From Portulaca oleracea (lineage: Eukaryota > Streptophyta > Magnoliopsida > Caryophyllales > Portulacaceae), in contig CM055880.1 in the NCBI GenBank assembly GCA_029582165.1, positions 1,302,001-1,366,000 on the forward strand: 64,000 nucleotides of DNA, read 5' to 3'. A program made the position numbers and the translations under genes. How positions within the stretch are numbered: position 1 is the stretch's first letter; each line of letters starts with the position of its first letter. The notes below the pieces were generated by a model. It did no database searches, was not told the origin of the DNA, and saw only the letters and a program-made list of their open reading frames with translations. Shown here piece by piece: positions 24,301 through 36,300 of the stretch.

Positions 24301-27300
24301 TTCAGTCAAGAAACAATGCAGCGTCAAGCTAAGATTAGTAAAGAAACATATGCTTTCACAGATCTTGAAAGGAAGAGAGAGGCATGGCTCCTGGCATCTC
24401 GAATCCTCATGAACTTACAATGAACAAGGTATTGAAAGGAAAAAGAGTATATACTCCTTCCTTTCCATTTTTTCTGACACTTAATAAATGCTTTGTAGTC
24501 TCCGATGTCCTTTGACTGGTAGTACTTTTCATTGTGAATCTAAAGTATTTTCGTATGATTAAAGTTGTTAAAGTTCGACTAACACGGTAAATAAAATGAG
24601 GGAGTACTATAAAACTTTTAAGAGGGCTACCTCCTGAAGTGAACTGCTGACTAGGAACGAGGTCCATCAACCGGAATACTTGCTCGCTTGCCCCGACAGA
24701 TTGCATTAATGATGACACATTATCCCCTAGCCACCATGTTGCGTAGATCAACCATTCACTGTATAGAAGAAACTTGGTAAGCTGCTCTGCTGATAGGTGA
24801 CCAGCCATGATAGAGATTCCCCCAATCAGCGCTGCGAGGATCTAAAAAGGTAAGAACGTCAACTTTCATATGTTTAAATAAGGAGATACTTCTATCATAA
24901 GGAAAAAAAAAATCATTACTTTCCATAAAATTAGTTCCAAAGGACACCCTAGTAGTACTTGAAATAAATTAAATCACCTGAGATATGACCTCGATATCCT
25001 TAGAGAACCTAACACAATATGGAAGACTTAAAATGCATACTATCACTCCCTCCACTCAAATAAAATATGAGGACTAATGCAGGCACAAGCAGTGAGCACA
25101 TTGAATCAAGGTTTTTAGTCATCTAAGCTAAAATGCTGAATCCATAAGAAATAAAAAACCAAATGTATGCGCCATCAAGCACCTGATGCACGCCAATTAC
25201 TCTAGGGCCTAGAAGGTCAAGAAGTCTGCATTGTTGTCTAACTTTTCTTTTACCCAGGCAAGTAGACAGGCCTTCTGATAAATCTATGGTTGAAATTTTG
25301 ATTTTATAGCTTCAGATTTAACAAAGGGAAATTTCACTCTGGTCAGCAATGGCCTTTCCAATGAACAAAATGGCAACAATCTTCCAGATGCTAAAAACTT
25401 GGCGACTAATCAGTGTTATACCACTATATCTTCACAAAGGGAATTGTCTGCCATACCTGTGTTGAGTGATAGAGGGTATTGAAACTTAAGTTCCAAAGCC
25501 CATATGCAGCACTTTGGCGTAAGCTTATGCCAGCTAATTTTTCCAGCCACGTATCATACCTATCCACGTCAAATATTAGTCGCATGCTTCTTAAACAACT
25601 AAGTGACACACAAATATGTCGGCTCATTTTCTTCAACACAGATACACACCTTTGAAACTCTTGCTCCTCCGTGCCATACACTCGCACAGTTCGCATCAAG
25701 GACAGTGTTTCTTGAGCAACCTGTGAAAACATAAATAAATAAAACAAGCCTACGTAAACATAAATAGCTAGAATTGAAAGCATATTATGTTTTCAAGCTA
25801 TCAGGATTACTTCATTGGCAGAGGCAGTGAACTCCTGTGTCAACTTTGCAGATTTCTTCTGGTACCTGAAAAGAAATTTCAAAAAGTTAGATTCATTACA
25901 GTACATACAAAAGCTCCTAGAAGTAACTACTTTTGATACTATTGTTTGATTTGTTTCACAATTTCCATGCAACATAATATTTAACTAACTCATTTTCTTG
26001 GTTTTTGAAATTTTAGCTGAATGACAACTATTGCGGGACGGAGGGAGTAGTTTCAAAGTCATTTGGCATAGATCATGCCTTGCAATTATACATAGATCAT
26101 GTAGCCATGCACGTAATGTCATAAATACACAAGAATATGATAATATAGCTACACAGTACACACATTAGCATTGTCCATATTTACACTATTAAACTCAACT
26201 AGGTTGTGATTTGCCTGCAACAATCATCAGCCTCAAATGAGAAAATGAGTCACAAGGTTAGCACAAGCTCAAGCTTGAGTTTGCTGAGCTCATATGAGCC
26301 ACAGTTCAATCCTACGCCAAAACGCCACCTTACAAGCCTGGGCCCAAGCTCTGGCTTCACTCGGGGGGGCTCAAAGATAGATGCTTTGTGCTTCCACTCT
26401 GTCACTAAATTTGAGATTCTAACATGTACGCGGGCATATCCAGAAAAGATTTTAGCATACTGATACACTAAGCTCTCCCTCATTTGGTAAGAAACACTCA
26501 AAGAATTGTGAGGGAAGGGAAAGGCATTCACTCAGCCCGTTAAAAAATGTGAAGGAAGAAAACTCACTGGCCATAGTATGCCATGATCGTTAAAAGTGTA
26601 ATACATATTGCCATGGTGGACAACCCAAGTGGCAGTGACAAAATCAGCAGGTAGATCAAAGCACCGGTGCCCTGAGAGGGTATAGACAAATGCATGTGAA
26701 AATTAATAGCTAGCACAAATAATAAACAAAGAAAACCTATATTATTTCAAATCATCAAAAGGCATGTTGTACCTGCAGAATATTACGTGATATGAGATTC
26801 AGATCATTTCCAATAACTCGAGAGACCTGTTGACAATCTGCCCCAAGCCTACTAGTCAGCTCACCAACTGTTGAAGAATCATAAAAAGATATGTCCTGCA
26901 GAGCAAATAACAAAATAAATATACATGAGAACTGTTTTATTTGTCACAAAGAGCCATACAAAGGTGAAGCCCCATATCAGGAACAATTTATGGTGACACC
27001 ACACCTGAAGGAGAAGAGAAGAATACAATGTCTCTCTCATTCTCTTGACCTGCATGTGAACATCAAGACAAGCTACATCAGTTACCAGAATTGGTAGAAG
27101 AAATAAACAACAAAAGAAAATAAGTTCCAGATATCCCCTTCCCCTAAACTGCACTGATGACAGCTTGGAAACTTAATGGGATGTGTCCAATTGGCCTGAA
27201 TCAGGCAGAACTAGAGCTCTATTCTGTACAGATAGCACAGCTGCCTGGCATTTACTACTCATTTAACACAGTAAGGGTAGACAAAACAATATCATAGACT

Positions 27301-30300
27301 GTGATAGGTAACAAGATTTTTAGTTTTATAGGAGTACACACTTGTAAGAAGTTGAATTCATCAAGGAACTCATATTTGTACAAGTAATATCAAACAATTT
27401 AACTTACCAGGATCATATTTGCAATGCCGAAACAGCAACCCCTAATGCCACTGTAGACAAATATACAGGTAATTCAGTCAGCAGCACAACCATGTTATTT
27501 AAATTTACAGGTCATATCAATGCTGAAATGTACCCTGTCCTAACCATCAATACACAATAACAATTGGCATAGCATAAGCCAAACATGTTTGCAAGTAAAA
27601 CTAATACAGTACAGTGTATGTATCACTGTTTTTATTTTGATGAGATAGGTAAAACTACAAATAGAACTACAGTCTATAAGATAGAGGTTGGATAGACTTT
27701 GCAACTGTGCTAATCTTATTTGCCAACTTAAGTATTTTAAAATGAAGTTAACATCCAGCAGAACTTTAAGTTCTTAAAGAAGCTACAATCTTTCAAGTTG
27801 CAAGGATGAATGAATACAACAGTGACCATCAACATATAAAGTTTGGCAAAATTGTTTATATTTGGCGTTCATAAGATCTCAGAATTTTGACATGTTCCAT
27901 TCTATGATATAGATTTACAGGCAGACTACCACCAGCTTAAGTCGCGTCTCATATATCCATTGAATACATGTTTATATCCCATAAACTAACAAAATCGTGC
28001 CCCTCAACCTAGTTGTCAAATCAGCAAGATGAGACCAAACTACTTATCAAAAAAAGGCCAAGATGAGACCAGACTTTCTTGCAAAAAGGAAGATTCGACA
28101 ATAACATATTCACTGGGCCCCGGCTGGGAGGGAGTAACGTACAGAAGTACAGACCTTAAAAAGTACTCTTGAGGCCTTCTATGTCTCCTTGTTTTTTCCA
28201 AATTTATTTAAACGTAGAGTCATGATACTTGAAGAATTCTCATGTCCAAAGTTGACTATAGCACTAAGGATAATCAGGTAGGTGGCAAAGTGCTATGGTT
28301 ACCTGTCTGAAGAGGCAAGCCACAGCCCCTCTATGTGGATGGCTGTGGCACTTCACTTAGAAATTATACTCCATATGGTCAGAGTAGATATTGAGTTTTG
28401 ACTCTAATTGAATGGATGGCATGTCAAGGTTGACACAAATTATCTAAACCAAGCCCATGGAAGTGTAATCCTCAAATTTCTAATACCTCCCTCACTCTCC
28501 CTCAGGACTTCCAGGTCACAAGAGAGTTTGAAGGAGTTACAAGTTCCCAGAGTGTGTGCTTCTCCTAACTACCAAGAAAATCAAACTTTTAGGTCCCAAA
28601 CAAGCATCTGCATGCTGTAAACACTGTCAGTCACCACAACACTCCCCTTCCCCCAACACACACCAGCAGGAAAGAAAAACAAAAAAAAAGATGATATTCT
28701 GGACCTTATAACATAAATTTTCATCCATAAACACATTTTAAGAGTAACAGAAATACAACTGACAAGCTTTTCCCTGGACCTCATAACAGTAATGTGAAAG
28801 TGTCTTTCGTAGACTGTTGTCTTTAATGTAATTCGAAGCAACAAACTATACAGACTAAGATGAAGAGATAAGTAAACAAACAATTAATGTCAAAATGAAA
28901 GCCAACTTCTACGTTTCATTAAAGAGAAAAGGGTGTATTGACCATACAAGATTTTGACCTGCATATTCCAGAAGTGATGCAAATGCAAATCAGAAGTGTC
29001 ACATTTTGACGAAAAACCGAAACTTTGTTACTCTGAGCGGAAAATATTGAAGCGGTCAAGAAGTGTGGTATAGATATCTCCGAAAGCTGGAAAAACAAAA
29101 GGTACAAATTGATCAACAATCGCAAACAAATAGGGCATAGCTAGTCAGCTACAACTTAGAACATAAAACTTCTACGTACTTTAGGACAAATCACGCTTCC
29201 AATCATCAAATCTCAGCACTGTCTACAGCAGAAGATGTTCATGGTGAACAAACTGATGAACCGAACCAGCATTTACAGAAACTAAACCAATACATGTAGC
29301 ACTACAGTTTTGTTAAGCCGGATAAGACAATAAAAGAAGATCCACTTCTAGACTGCCTTCTGGGTAGATGATAATCCCATGAATATATGCCTAGGTGTTT
29401 TTCTAGTCTCCTTCTAATCGGTGTTCATGGCTGCTAATTGACCAAAGTCTGGAAAGATAACTAATGCATAGCATTTGTTAATGTGAACATGTAATAGTTT
29501 ACTTACGGAAATGGCCATAGTGTTGAAGACTAGAAGACATCAACGAGGGAGTCAATGGCACAACTAGAAGTCCAAGTGAGGTTCCAACTTCCAGATCTAT
29601 CCCAAAACCAAAACCAACTTAAGAAGAGTGTTACCTCTTGGTGAGAGTGTCTCACAAAAGATACTATTACTAACCCATTTACAGGTGACTTTTACTAAAT
29701 TCCCTCCTAAAATGAAGCATTACTCACATTCTAATTATCTATCACCCCACAAAGCAGGGCCTGCACTAGGAGCTACGTCGACTCCTTACACATTTGTATC
29801 ACCATCTCTTTTAGATAAAGACCATAGCACCAAATATTGACTTTTAGAGGAGTAGCTCAATTAAGCTTACACCACTGCATTTCCTATCCTACCCAAAGTC
29901 AGTCTAATCCTGGTTTACCAACAACTCTACCAACTTACCAGTTACCAGTGCTATAAGTCCGAGAGAAGTCCTTTTATAACCAACAATTACACAAGCAGCT
30001 CATTATCCTACACTACAGTTCAACAGTCATGCCAAACTGTAAACAAGACTCTGAAAATTTGCAGTTACACTGTGCAACTAATGATGCCTACAATTCCCAC
30101 CCAAACAACTAAAAGCAGAATTCCTTCCATAAATATATGCCTAAACAAATAAAAGCAGAATTCCTTCCATAAATATATGGCACAACTACTGGAAACAACT
30201 GAATATTCTTTCCAACTAAGATTCTCAGACTTACTATTTCAAATTGCAGTTACATGCAAAGTGAACAACAGATTATCAAATCAAACATTCTTCCAAAAAC

Positions 30301-31019
30301 ACCGAACCACACAACATAACACACACGAACTCCAGCTCAATCAATGAACACAGAAATAGAGAACACCGCAGTGATAATTAGGGCAGAAAATGCAGCAAAT
30401 ATATGACACAAGTAGTGAAGACAACTGAATATTCTTTCCGACAAGTATTGTCAGACTTACTATTTCAAATTGCAGTTACATGCACAGTGAACAGACTATG
30501 ATATCAAACATTCGATCAAAAACACAGAATCACACAAGAACTCCAGCTGAATCAATGAACAGAGAAGTAGAGAATTACCGCAGTGATAATTAGGGCACAA
30601 AATGCAGCAAATATCACCAAGCGATCACGAGAAACCAACTGCCACATCCGATGAAGCGCATTCCAGACAGTCACCGGCTTCGCAGCAACAACAACATCAA
30701 CCTCCTCATCGGAAAGCCTCCACCACCTTCCTCCGGGCAACACCGACCGGATTTTCTCGAAAGTTATTCGGATTCTCTCTCTCAACACGACCTTCTCCAG
30801 CAATCCATGCTTATCTTGGCTGTTTCCGGCGAAAACTCCGTTCACCAGCTCGGAACGGACGGCGAGGGATCTCCGGCGCCGGCGAGAAGTCCGGGAGGGG
30901 GAGAAGTGGTGGCGGAGGTGAGGAATGGAGGCTTGCCGGAGAGAGATGGCCGGAGATGGTGATCGGCGGTGAGGAGAGAGGAAGAGGGGAGAGTTGACGG
31001 TGGAGATGGTGAGAGCCAT
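21387..31019 (-). CDS. ABCB26: Plastid half-size ABC transporter, ABCB26/TAP1-like
   Basis: Eighteen exons: 31019-30579, 29086-28959, 27450-27408, 27049-27005, 26895-26773, 26671-26568, 25865-25811, 25720-25650, 25559-25457, 24841-24631, 23678-23605, 23420-23364, 23280-23206, 23111-23037, 22927-22646, 22150-22086, 21996-21936, 21467-21387. All phases agree and give 697 aa; Arabidopsis ABCB26 is about 700 aa from memory. The Ser/Arg-rich N-terminus ([15 protein letters not shown]) looks like a chloroplast transit peptide. A transmembrane domain (about 130-440) precedes one nucleotide-binding domain: Walker [10 protein letters not shown] (487-495), Q-loop VGQEP, signature LSGGQ (590-594), Walker [13 protein letters not shown] from about 610, and switch His in IVIAHR (about 650). 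As a half transporter it must dimerise. The substrate is not established. The start ATG is the first of the transit-peptide frame. The gene reads away from REC8, in the same direction. Confidence 0.95.
21780..21811. repeat. Poly-C/poly-A tract in the last ABCB26 intron
   Basis: About 18 C followed by about 12 A in intron 17 (poly-T/poly-G on the coding strand). Such tracts are unstable and error-prone in sequencing; the length should not be trusted to the base. Confidence 0.85.
24454..24604. mobile_element. Stowaway-like MITE in ABCB26 intron 10
   Basis: CTCCTTCCTTTCCATTTTTT at the left and TAAATAAAATGAGGGAG at the right are degenerate inverted repeats. TA flanks both ends (24,452-24,453 and 24,605-24,606). 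About 151 bp, away from the splice sites. Confidence 0.65.
30172..30617. repeat. Tandem duplication spanning the ABCB26 exon 1/intron 1 junction
   Basis: Two copies, about 30,172-30,402 and 30,403-30,617, share ACTGAATATTCTTTCC, CAGACTTACTATTTCAAATT, GCAGTTACATGCA, GAACTCCAGCT and CGCAGTGATAATTAGGGCA. The period is about 212-226 bp. The gene-proximal copy contains the true exon 1 end (ACTGCG|GTAATT, minus strand). The distal copy repeats the last coding bases but with ACTGCG|GTGTTC. A further head-to-tail repeat (AGCAGAATTCCTTCCATAAA) precedes it at 30,113-30,180. Confidence 0.85.
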
Positions 31020-31155
31020 TGGTAAGATATCGGATGCTGATGGTTGTCTGTTTGGGTGGTGGTTTGAGTTGTCTTTTGGTGCTCAAAATACGTGGGGAAA
31101 TTGGCTAAATTACTGGAGCCCGCAAAATGTTGTATCAAACTTCGTTCACTTAAAT

Positions 31156-31675
31156 ACTTCCTCCCTCCCAAACAAATTGTTTAAGTTTAATTAATTTGGT
31201 CAAAAATTTAAATTTTGACCGTTAATTTATTAAATTATATATTAAGTTATTATATAAGATTATTAAATTTGTGATGAAAAATATTTTTAGCTGAATACTC
31301 TCTCATTTTCATATTATCTGTCACTTTAATTAACTTTCTTTTTTCTTATAATATTTGTCACCTTATATTTCCAATAACACATTAATTATTATTTTATCAA
31401 ATTAACCTCATTAATTACATCTTTTTTTCAATTTTTCTTTTTTATTCACCTTTTTCCTTTTTTATTCACTATTTTATTCTACATTTCTACATTTCCATTG
31501 CACTAAAATTAATGCAAATGGGAAGTTTTTTTGGTCTTTTAAATTGTGTCTAGAGTGACACATAATTTCGGAAGGAGTACCCAAATTTACCCCATCTAAA
31601 AATTACCGATCAAAGTGTTACATCGTAGGCTATAAAAAAATAAATTTGACAAATTAATTGAGACAGGAGTACCCA
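31156..31675. mobile_element. Nested Stowaway-like MITEs upstream of ABCB26
   Basis: An inner element at 31,298-31,577 has ends CTCTCTCATTTTCATATTAT and CATAATTTCGGAAGGAG, with TA on both sides. It sits inside an older one whose ends are about TTCCTCCCTCCCAAACAAAT (31,159) and TAATTGAGACAGGAG (31,655-31,670). The outer element's internal sequence continues after the inner insertion. The outer pairing is less certain. Confidence 0.5.
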
Positions 31676-31679
31676 AATT

Positions 31680-33342
31680 TGCACCATTTGAAAAAATTGA
31701 GTATAATTTTTTGTTCTTAATTTTGAAGTTCATTGAATCAATATTTTATTTGCAAATTTTATCTAAATTTGTTCAATTTTGTCTAAATTTGTCAGGGCTA
31801 AAACAATTGGGTATAGTTCTTGATGGTTTGTTTTAGTTTTGAAGTTGACCGATTTGAATGAATATTCAAACATAATATTTATATGTTCAGTTGGCTTAAC
31901 AAAATTTCAGCTCAAGTCGATCTAGCCCAACTAAAAACAAGAAATTGGTAATAAAAATTAATTATATAATACAAAATTCAACATCAAATTACCAAATTAT
32001 CAAGCCAAATTTTTTGGAAACGCTAAAATTACCTGCAGTTGGTGTGAAGGCCTGAAATGATTGGGACTTGGGAGAATATCTAAAATTTTGGATGTTGATG
32101 ATGTGTTTTTGTGTGCACGGTTTTAATTGCAATCACTTGCACGTTATACACGATTTGCTTTTGGATAGTTGGATGAATTGACCTGTTTTGTGTTTTGTGC
32201 TTTTATGCTGTGAAGTGTGAACTGTACGTCTGTAGCAATACTAGTCAAATTATTTTTGACCATCAGTTATGGTGAGTCCATTTCTAAAAATTTTGATTGT
32301 GAATATTAGGATATATAGAACCGGCAATTGGGGCCATTCAGATTCGGTATGGTGCTCTTTTTTTATCAGTTGGTGTTTCAATTTAGCATGGTTTCGAGTC
32401 GGGTGATTTCCGATTCTAGTGAAATGATTTTTAATCCAGTATGATTTTCATTGAAATCTCCCTAAATCCCGCAAAAACAGAACCTTGTTGGGAGTTATTG
32501 TCATGATTTTTATTGAGATAAGTATCAATGGGAAAAAACACCTTACATCAAATTGGGTTTGGTTCGAGTTTTGGGTCCAGTTTTAAGTAAACCTCAATTG
32601 GAAGTTTGTTTCATGTCATCTAGGACGGGAATAGAATCAGGTTCAATTTCACCATTTCAAAAGATACCATGATTTTTGTTTGAAAGTGTGCAACTGCTAA
32701 TCTACTATCATTGAACTCGATTTAAGAAACACGGTCAAAAAAGTATAATCTTGAACTTTTTCAACTATGGTAGAATTTTCAATTTAGAAAATGACAAAGT
32801 AATTTGTAATGCTTAGAATGAATTTGACATATTTACAACCCTTTGGAGGAAGATGGTACAGCCATATTTCAGTAGCATAACAAGTTAAGATTGTGTGGTT
32901 TAGGCCTTTGGAACAAAAATCAGCAATATAGTTAAGGGCCATAAAGCATCAACAATATTGTATGACCTCCTCCTACCAATACACCAAGAAATCTCTGAGT
33001 TTCGTGTAAGGATTCATACACAAGTTAACACTATGGATTCGTGACAATAATCACCAATCAACAATTTAGATGATGGCATTAACAATAAGACATCACCCTC
33101 AACTAACATACCAAAAACTCTGAGTTTTTTCTTTCGTGTAAGGATTCATACTTAGGTAGCTTAACAAGTTAAGACTGACAATAATCAACAACAGATAATG
33201 GCATGAACAATAAGACATCACCTTCCATGTACCGATATACCGAGCTGAGAATATCTGATTTTGTGCATCTGATGACTATAAATGTAGGCTGTGCTCCAAA
33301 TTTCTTACAGCAATTCGACGAATGGAATGGCAAGCTTTATCT
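31680..33342. other. Spacer between ABCB26 promoter and REC8 3' end
   Basis: No gene is seen. The stretch 31,680-32,900 is AT-rich unique-looking DNA. A tandem duplication with a period of about 125 bp lies at about 32,976-33,225, just downstream of the REC8 stop codon: copies share CTCTGAGTTT, TTCGTGTAAGGATTCATAC and AACAATAAGACATCACC. It may fall in the REC8 3' UTR or just beyond it. Confidence 0.55.
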
Positions 33343-36300
33343 TCACATCTTAGGGCCTCTGGAGATCATGATGTCTCCATAGGGCTCATTCTGCTCAACT
33401 TTTAGGACGCCACGAGTGGCCAACACTGCAAATTCATTCACATTTTAGGTTTCATCAGTAGTTTTTGTACTGTCAACGAATGTTACGGATTAAAAACTTA
33501 ATACATTATGTACCGCAAGTCTGATAGAATAACTGGGCAGCCTTTTTCCGGTTCAACCCATAAGCGAGATCGCTTAAGGATTCTTCCTGGGGAGCTCCTG
33601 ATCCTTCAAAATATGCCTTCAGATTCCTTAATGGAGTTCAAGAGGGTATTACAATAGCTTTAGAGGATTAATCAGTGAAGTAATTAGTGAAGTAATTAGT
33701 GAAGAAGGGAGTGGTGTATGTTTTACTTACGCTGTCATATTCCTCGTCATGGCCTCAGTCTCTTCATCGACAAAGGGGCGTTGGGTTTGAGTATGAGCTG
33801 TTTCAATCACGAGTTCTGCACAATTGAAAACAGTCATCATGTTAGAACGAGTTAGTAGTAGTAGGTTTTTGACTTCGGTGGTTTAGCATCAAAGGATTTA
33901 GACTACAAAATTTTAGGAGAAATTACGAGATTCTTAATTATATTTATATCCACGGATAATTATATACACCATCCATCGGTAATTGTAGATACCATTCATG
34001 GATATGAATACAATTAAGAACTTCATAGTCTCTCTGAAGTCCAAAGTCTATTATGTTAAAACTCCAAAGCCAAAAATCCTGGTAGTTAGTAAGTTGGTTG
34101 GTTAATATTCTGTTATTCCCTCAATAACAAAGTCTCCCTCATCTTTTTACTTTCTTTCCTTCTTCCAAAGCTGTATGTATGTCACATAAATACATCCCCT
34201 CTTCTCTCAGAAAGTATCAAATCATTCTATGTTTCTCTCTTCAATCTTTTCGCTCTCACTGCACTCATTCGTTTACTCTCGCTCCTTGGTGAATCTTCAC
34301 ACGTTAAATTAATTGCTGGCAATTTCCTCTTAGGAAGAGTTTGCAAAAGTACTTAATTAAATAAATGGCTGTTTGTGTACGTACGCTCTGCAGGGGTTGG
34401 GATGTGTTGGGAATATCTAGGTATCTTAAGCCCCGGTTGAAGTTGTTCATCAATCACTGGAAAATCGTGTTCTGCAGCTTCATCGATCATCTGGATATTT
34501 TCATCCAGTAATTCAAGGCCATCAGCATTGCGCCTAGATGAAGAATTGGGCCTTTTTCGGTTGAGCCTATCAGACGTCACAGAATGGATAACATTATTAC
34601 ATAATCAAACAACTGAGATTCATTGCATAAAGAGGAACTGTCAGATGATGTTAGTGAGTGTATACTAACCGTCCTGAATTGTTGCCCGAACTGGTTAAGA
34701 CATAGTCATCTGGACTGGGAATTCCAAATGACCACGAATGTGCTCCTGCAATGCCATGCAAAGGACTAAGCTCTTTTTCTGTTCATTTCTTTTGATCGTT
34801 TGTTTAGTGCATGATTTATGGCCTTGCAAATTACAATATTAATGGACATGATTTATCCTAGGAAAATTGAAGTCAGAGATTAAGAAAAAGTACCAGCAGG
34901 AGTACTGCCTGTTTGTGCCTTTGGATCAGTTGAGCCCGCTGGACGTGCTCCATTGAGCAACTCGTCGATACCAAACTCAGCTCCAATCGGCTGGTTGCTT
35001 CGTTGCCTTTCTGTTGAGCTTACTCTGCCACCAGCTCCAAAACCTGCCATAAACTGTACAAACAAATCCAAAGTCGGTTTGATGTACTCCCTTCTACCCA
35101 TTTTATCTGTCACTTACATCCACTCATCAGTCAAACTTTAAAATGTACAATGTTGCATCATACAAATTAAGTACTTTCATTAGTTTTGTAGCGAAAAATA
35201 CCATTGTAATGTCGTAATTTTTTGGTAACATATTATGTGAAATTATCGGGCCAAAGAAAAACCTTGAAATATTTATGAAGTGACAGATAAAATAGGAAAC
35301 CGTTGCCTACTAGAGCAAGTAGGATGAAATGATTCTTACCAATTCCGGAGGAGGATCGTGGGAATCTTGTCTATGAGGAGGTGATGATGATGATGGCTGT
35401 GGACCCAAGGGAGATGCCCGGCCTCCTACACCGGAGGAGTAAAAGAAATTCAAGTTCTCAAAATTCCAACTGTCTGTAAGAAAGTGATTTCTTACAGGAT
35501 CGGAGGGTAATTAAGTTCTTACCAGAAGGTGAATCGTGTGGCGGTTGAATGCTTCTTATCCATAGGTTAAGAAGTGGCTCTGGGTAATACAGTTTATGGT
35601 CTCTTCCCAATGACCCACAAGATAGAGCAACAGGAGGCACCTCTAAGAGCTTGGTGAACTTCATTGTGGATCTTGGATTTACCTATAGCAAAAGGCTGAT
35701 GTCAGCAATTCTTTTTTTTTTTCCCCTTTCATCTACATATGTTTTACATTTTAAGATAGTATGATAGATGATTCAAACAGTATATAAGTTGCCTGCCCTG
35801 ACATTCTAATTGAAAAGGAAATGCAAAGAAGACATAATAGAGGGTACCCATACCTTTTGAATTTTGGGTCTTGTGAATGTAAGGTCAGAGGAATCTTGTA
35901 TCCAAGATTGATACACAATATTGGGAATCATGGTTTGTTCATCATCTATAATCAAAGACACTCCCTTCTTTGCTCTCTTTCTAGGTGGCACTCGCTTCGG
36001 TATATTTCGTTCAGGCTGTTGTCCGTAAAATTAGAATTTGTTGGTCAGATTAATATAACATGTAGTATCTTTTTATGGTTGTTTGGTGGGGAAGAAAAAG
36101 GGGGGTACAAAAGATAATTTGGTCACCTGTTTAGCTTCTCCAGCTTCAGCAGAATATTGCTCCTCGGGTTTCTCTTCAGGTTGAGCAAAAATGAGATCTT
36201 CTGTGAAAGGAAAGGAATGTTGATTAGTATCTACATTTCATAAGTATTAGCCCCATTTTATAGGGTTCCCAAAAGACCATTTGACATTATATTATATATG

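Noticed and set aside
30602..30997. 131-codon plus-strand frame
   Set aside because: Antisense to ABCB26 exon 1 (transit peptide region).
21387..31019. Human-type antigen peptide transporter function for the TAP-like protein
   Set aside because: The name TAP1 reflects sequence likeness only; plants lack that pathway and this protein has a plastid-type leader.
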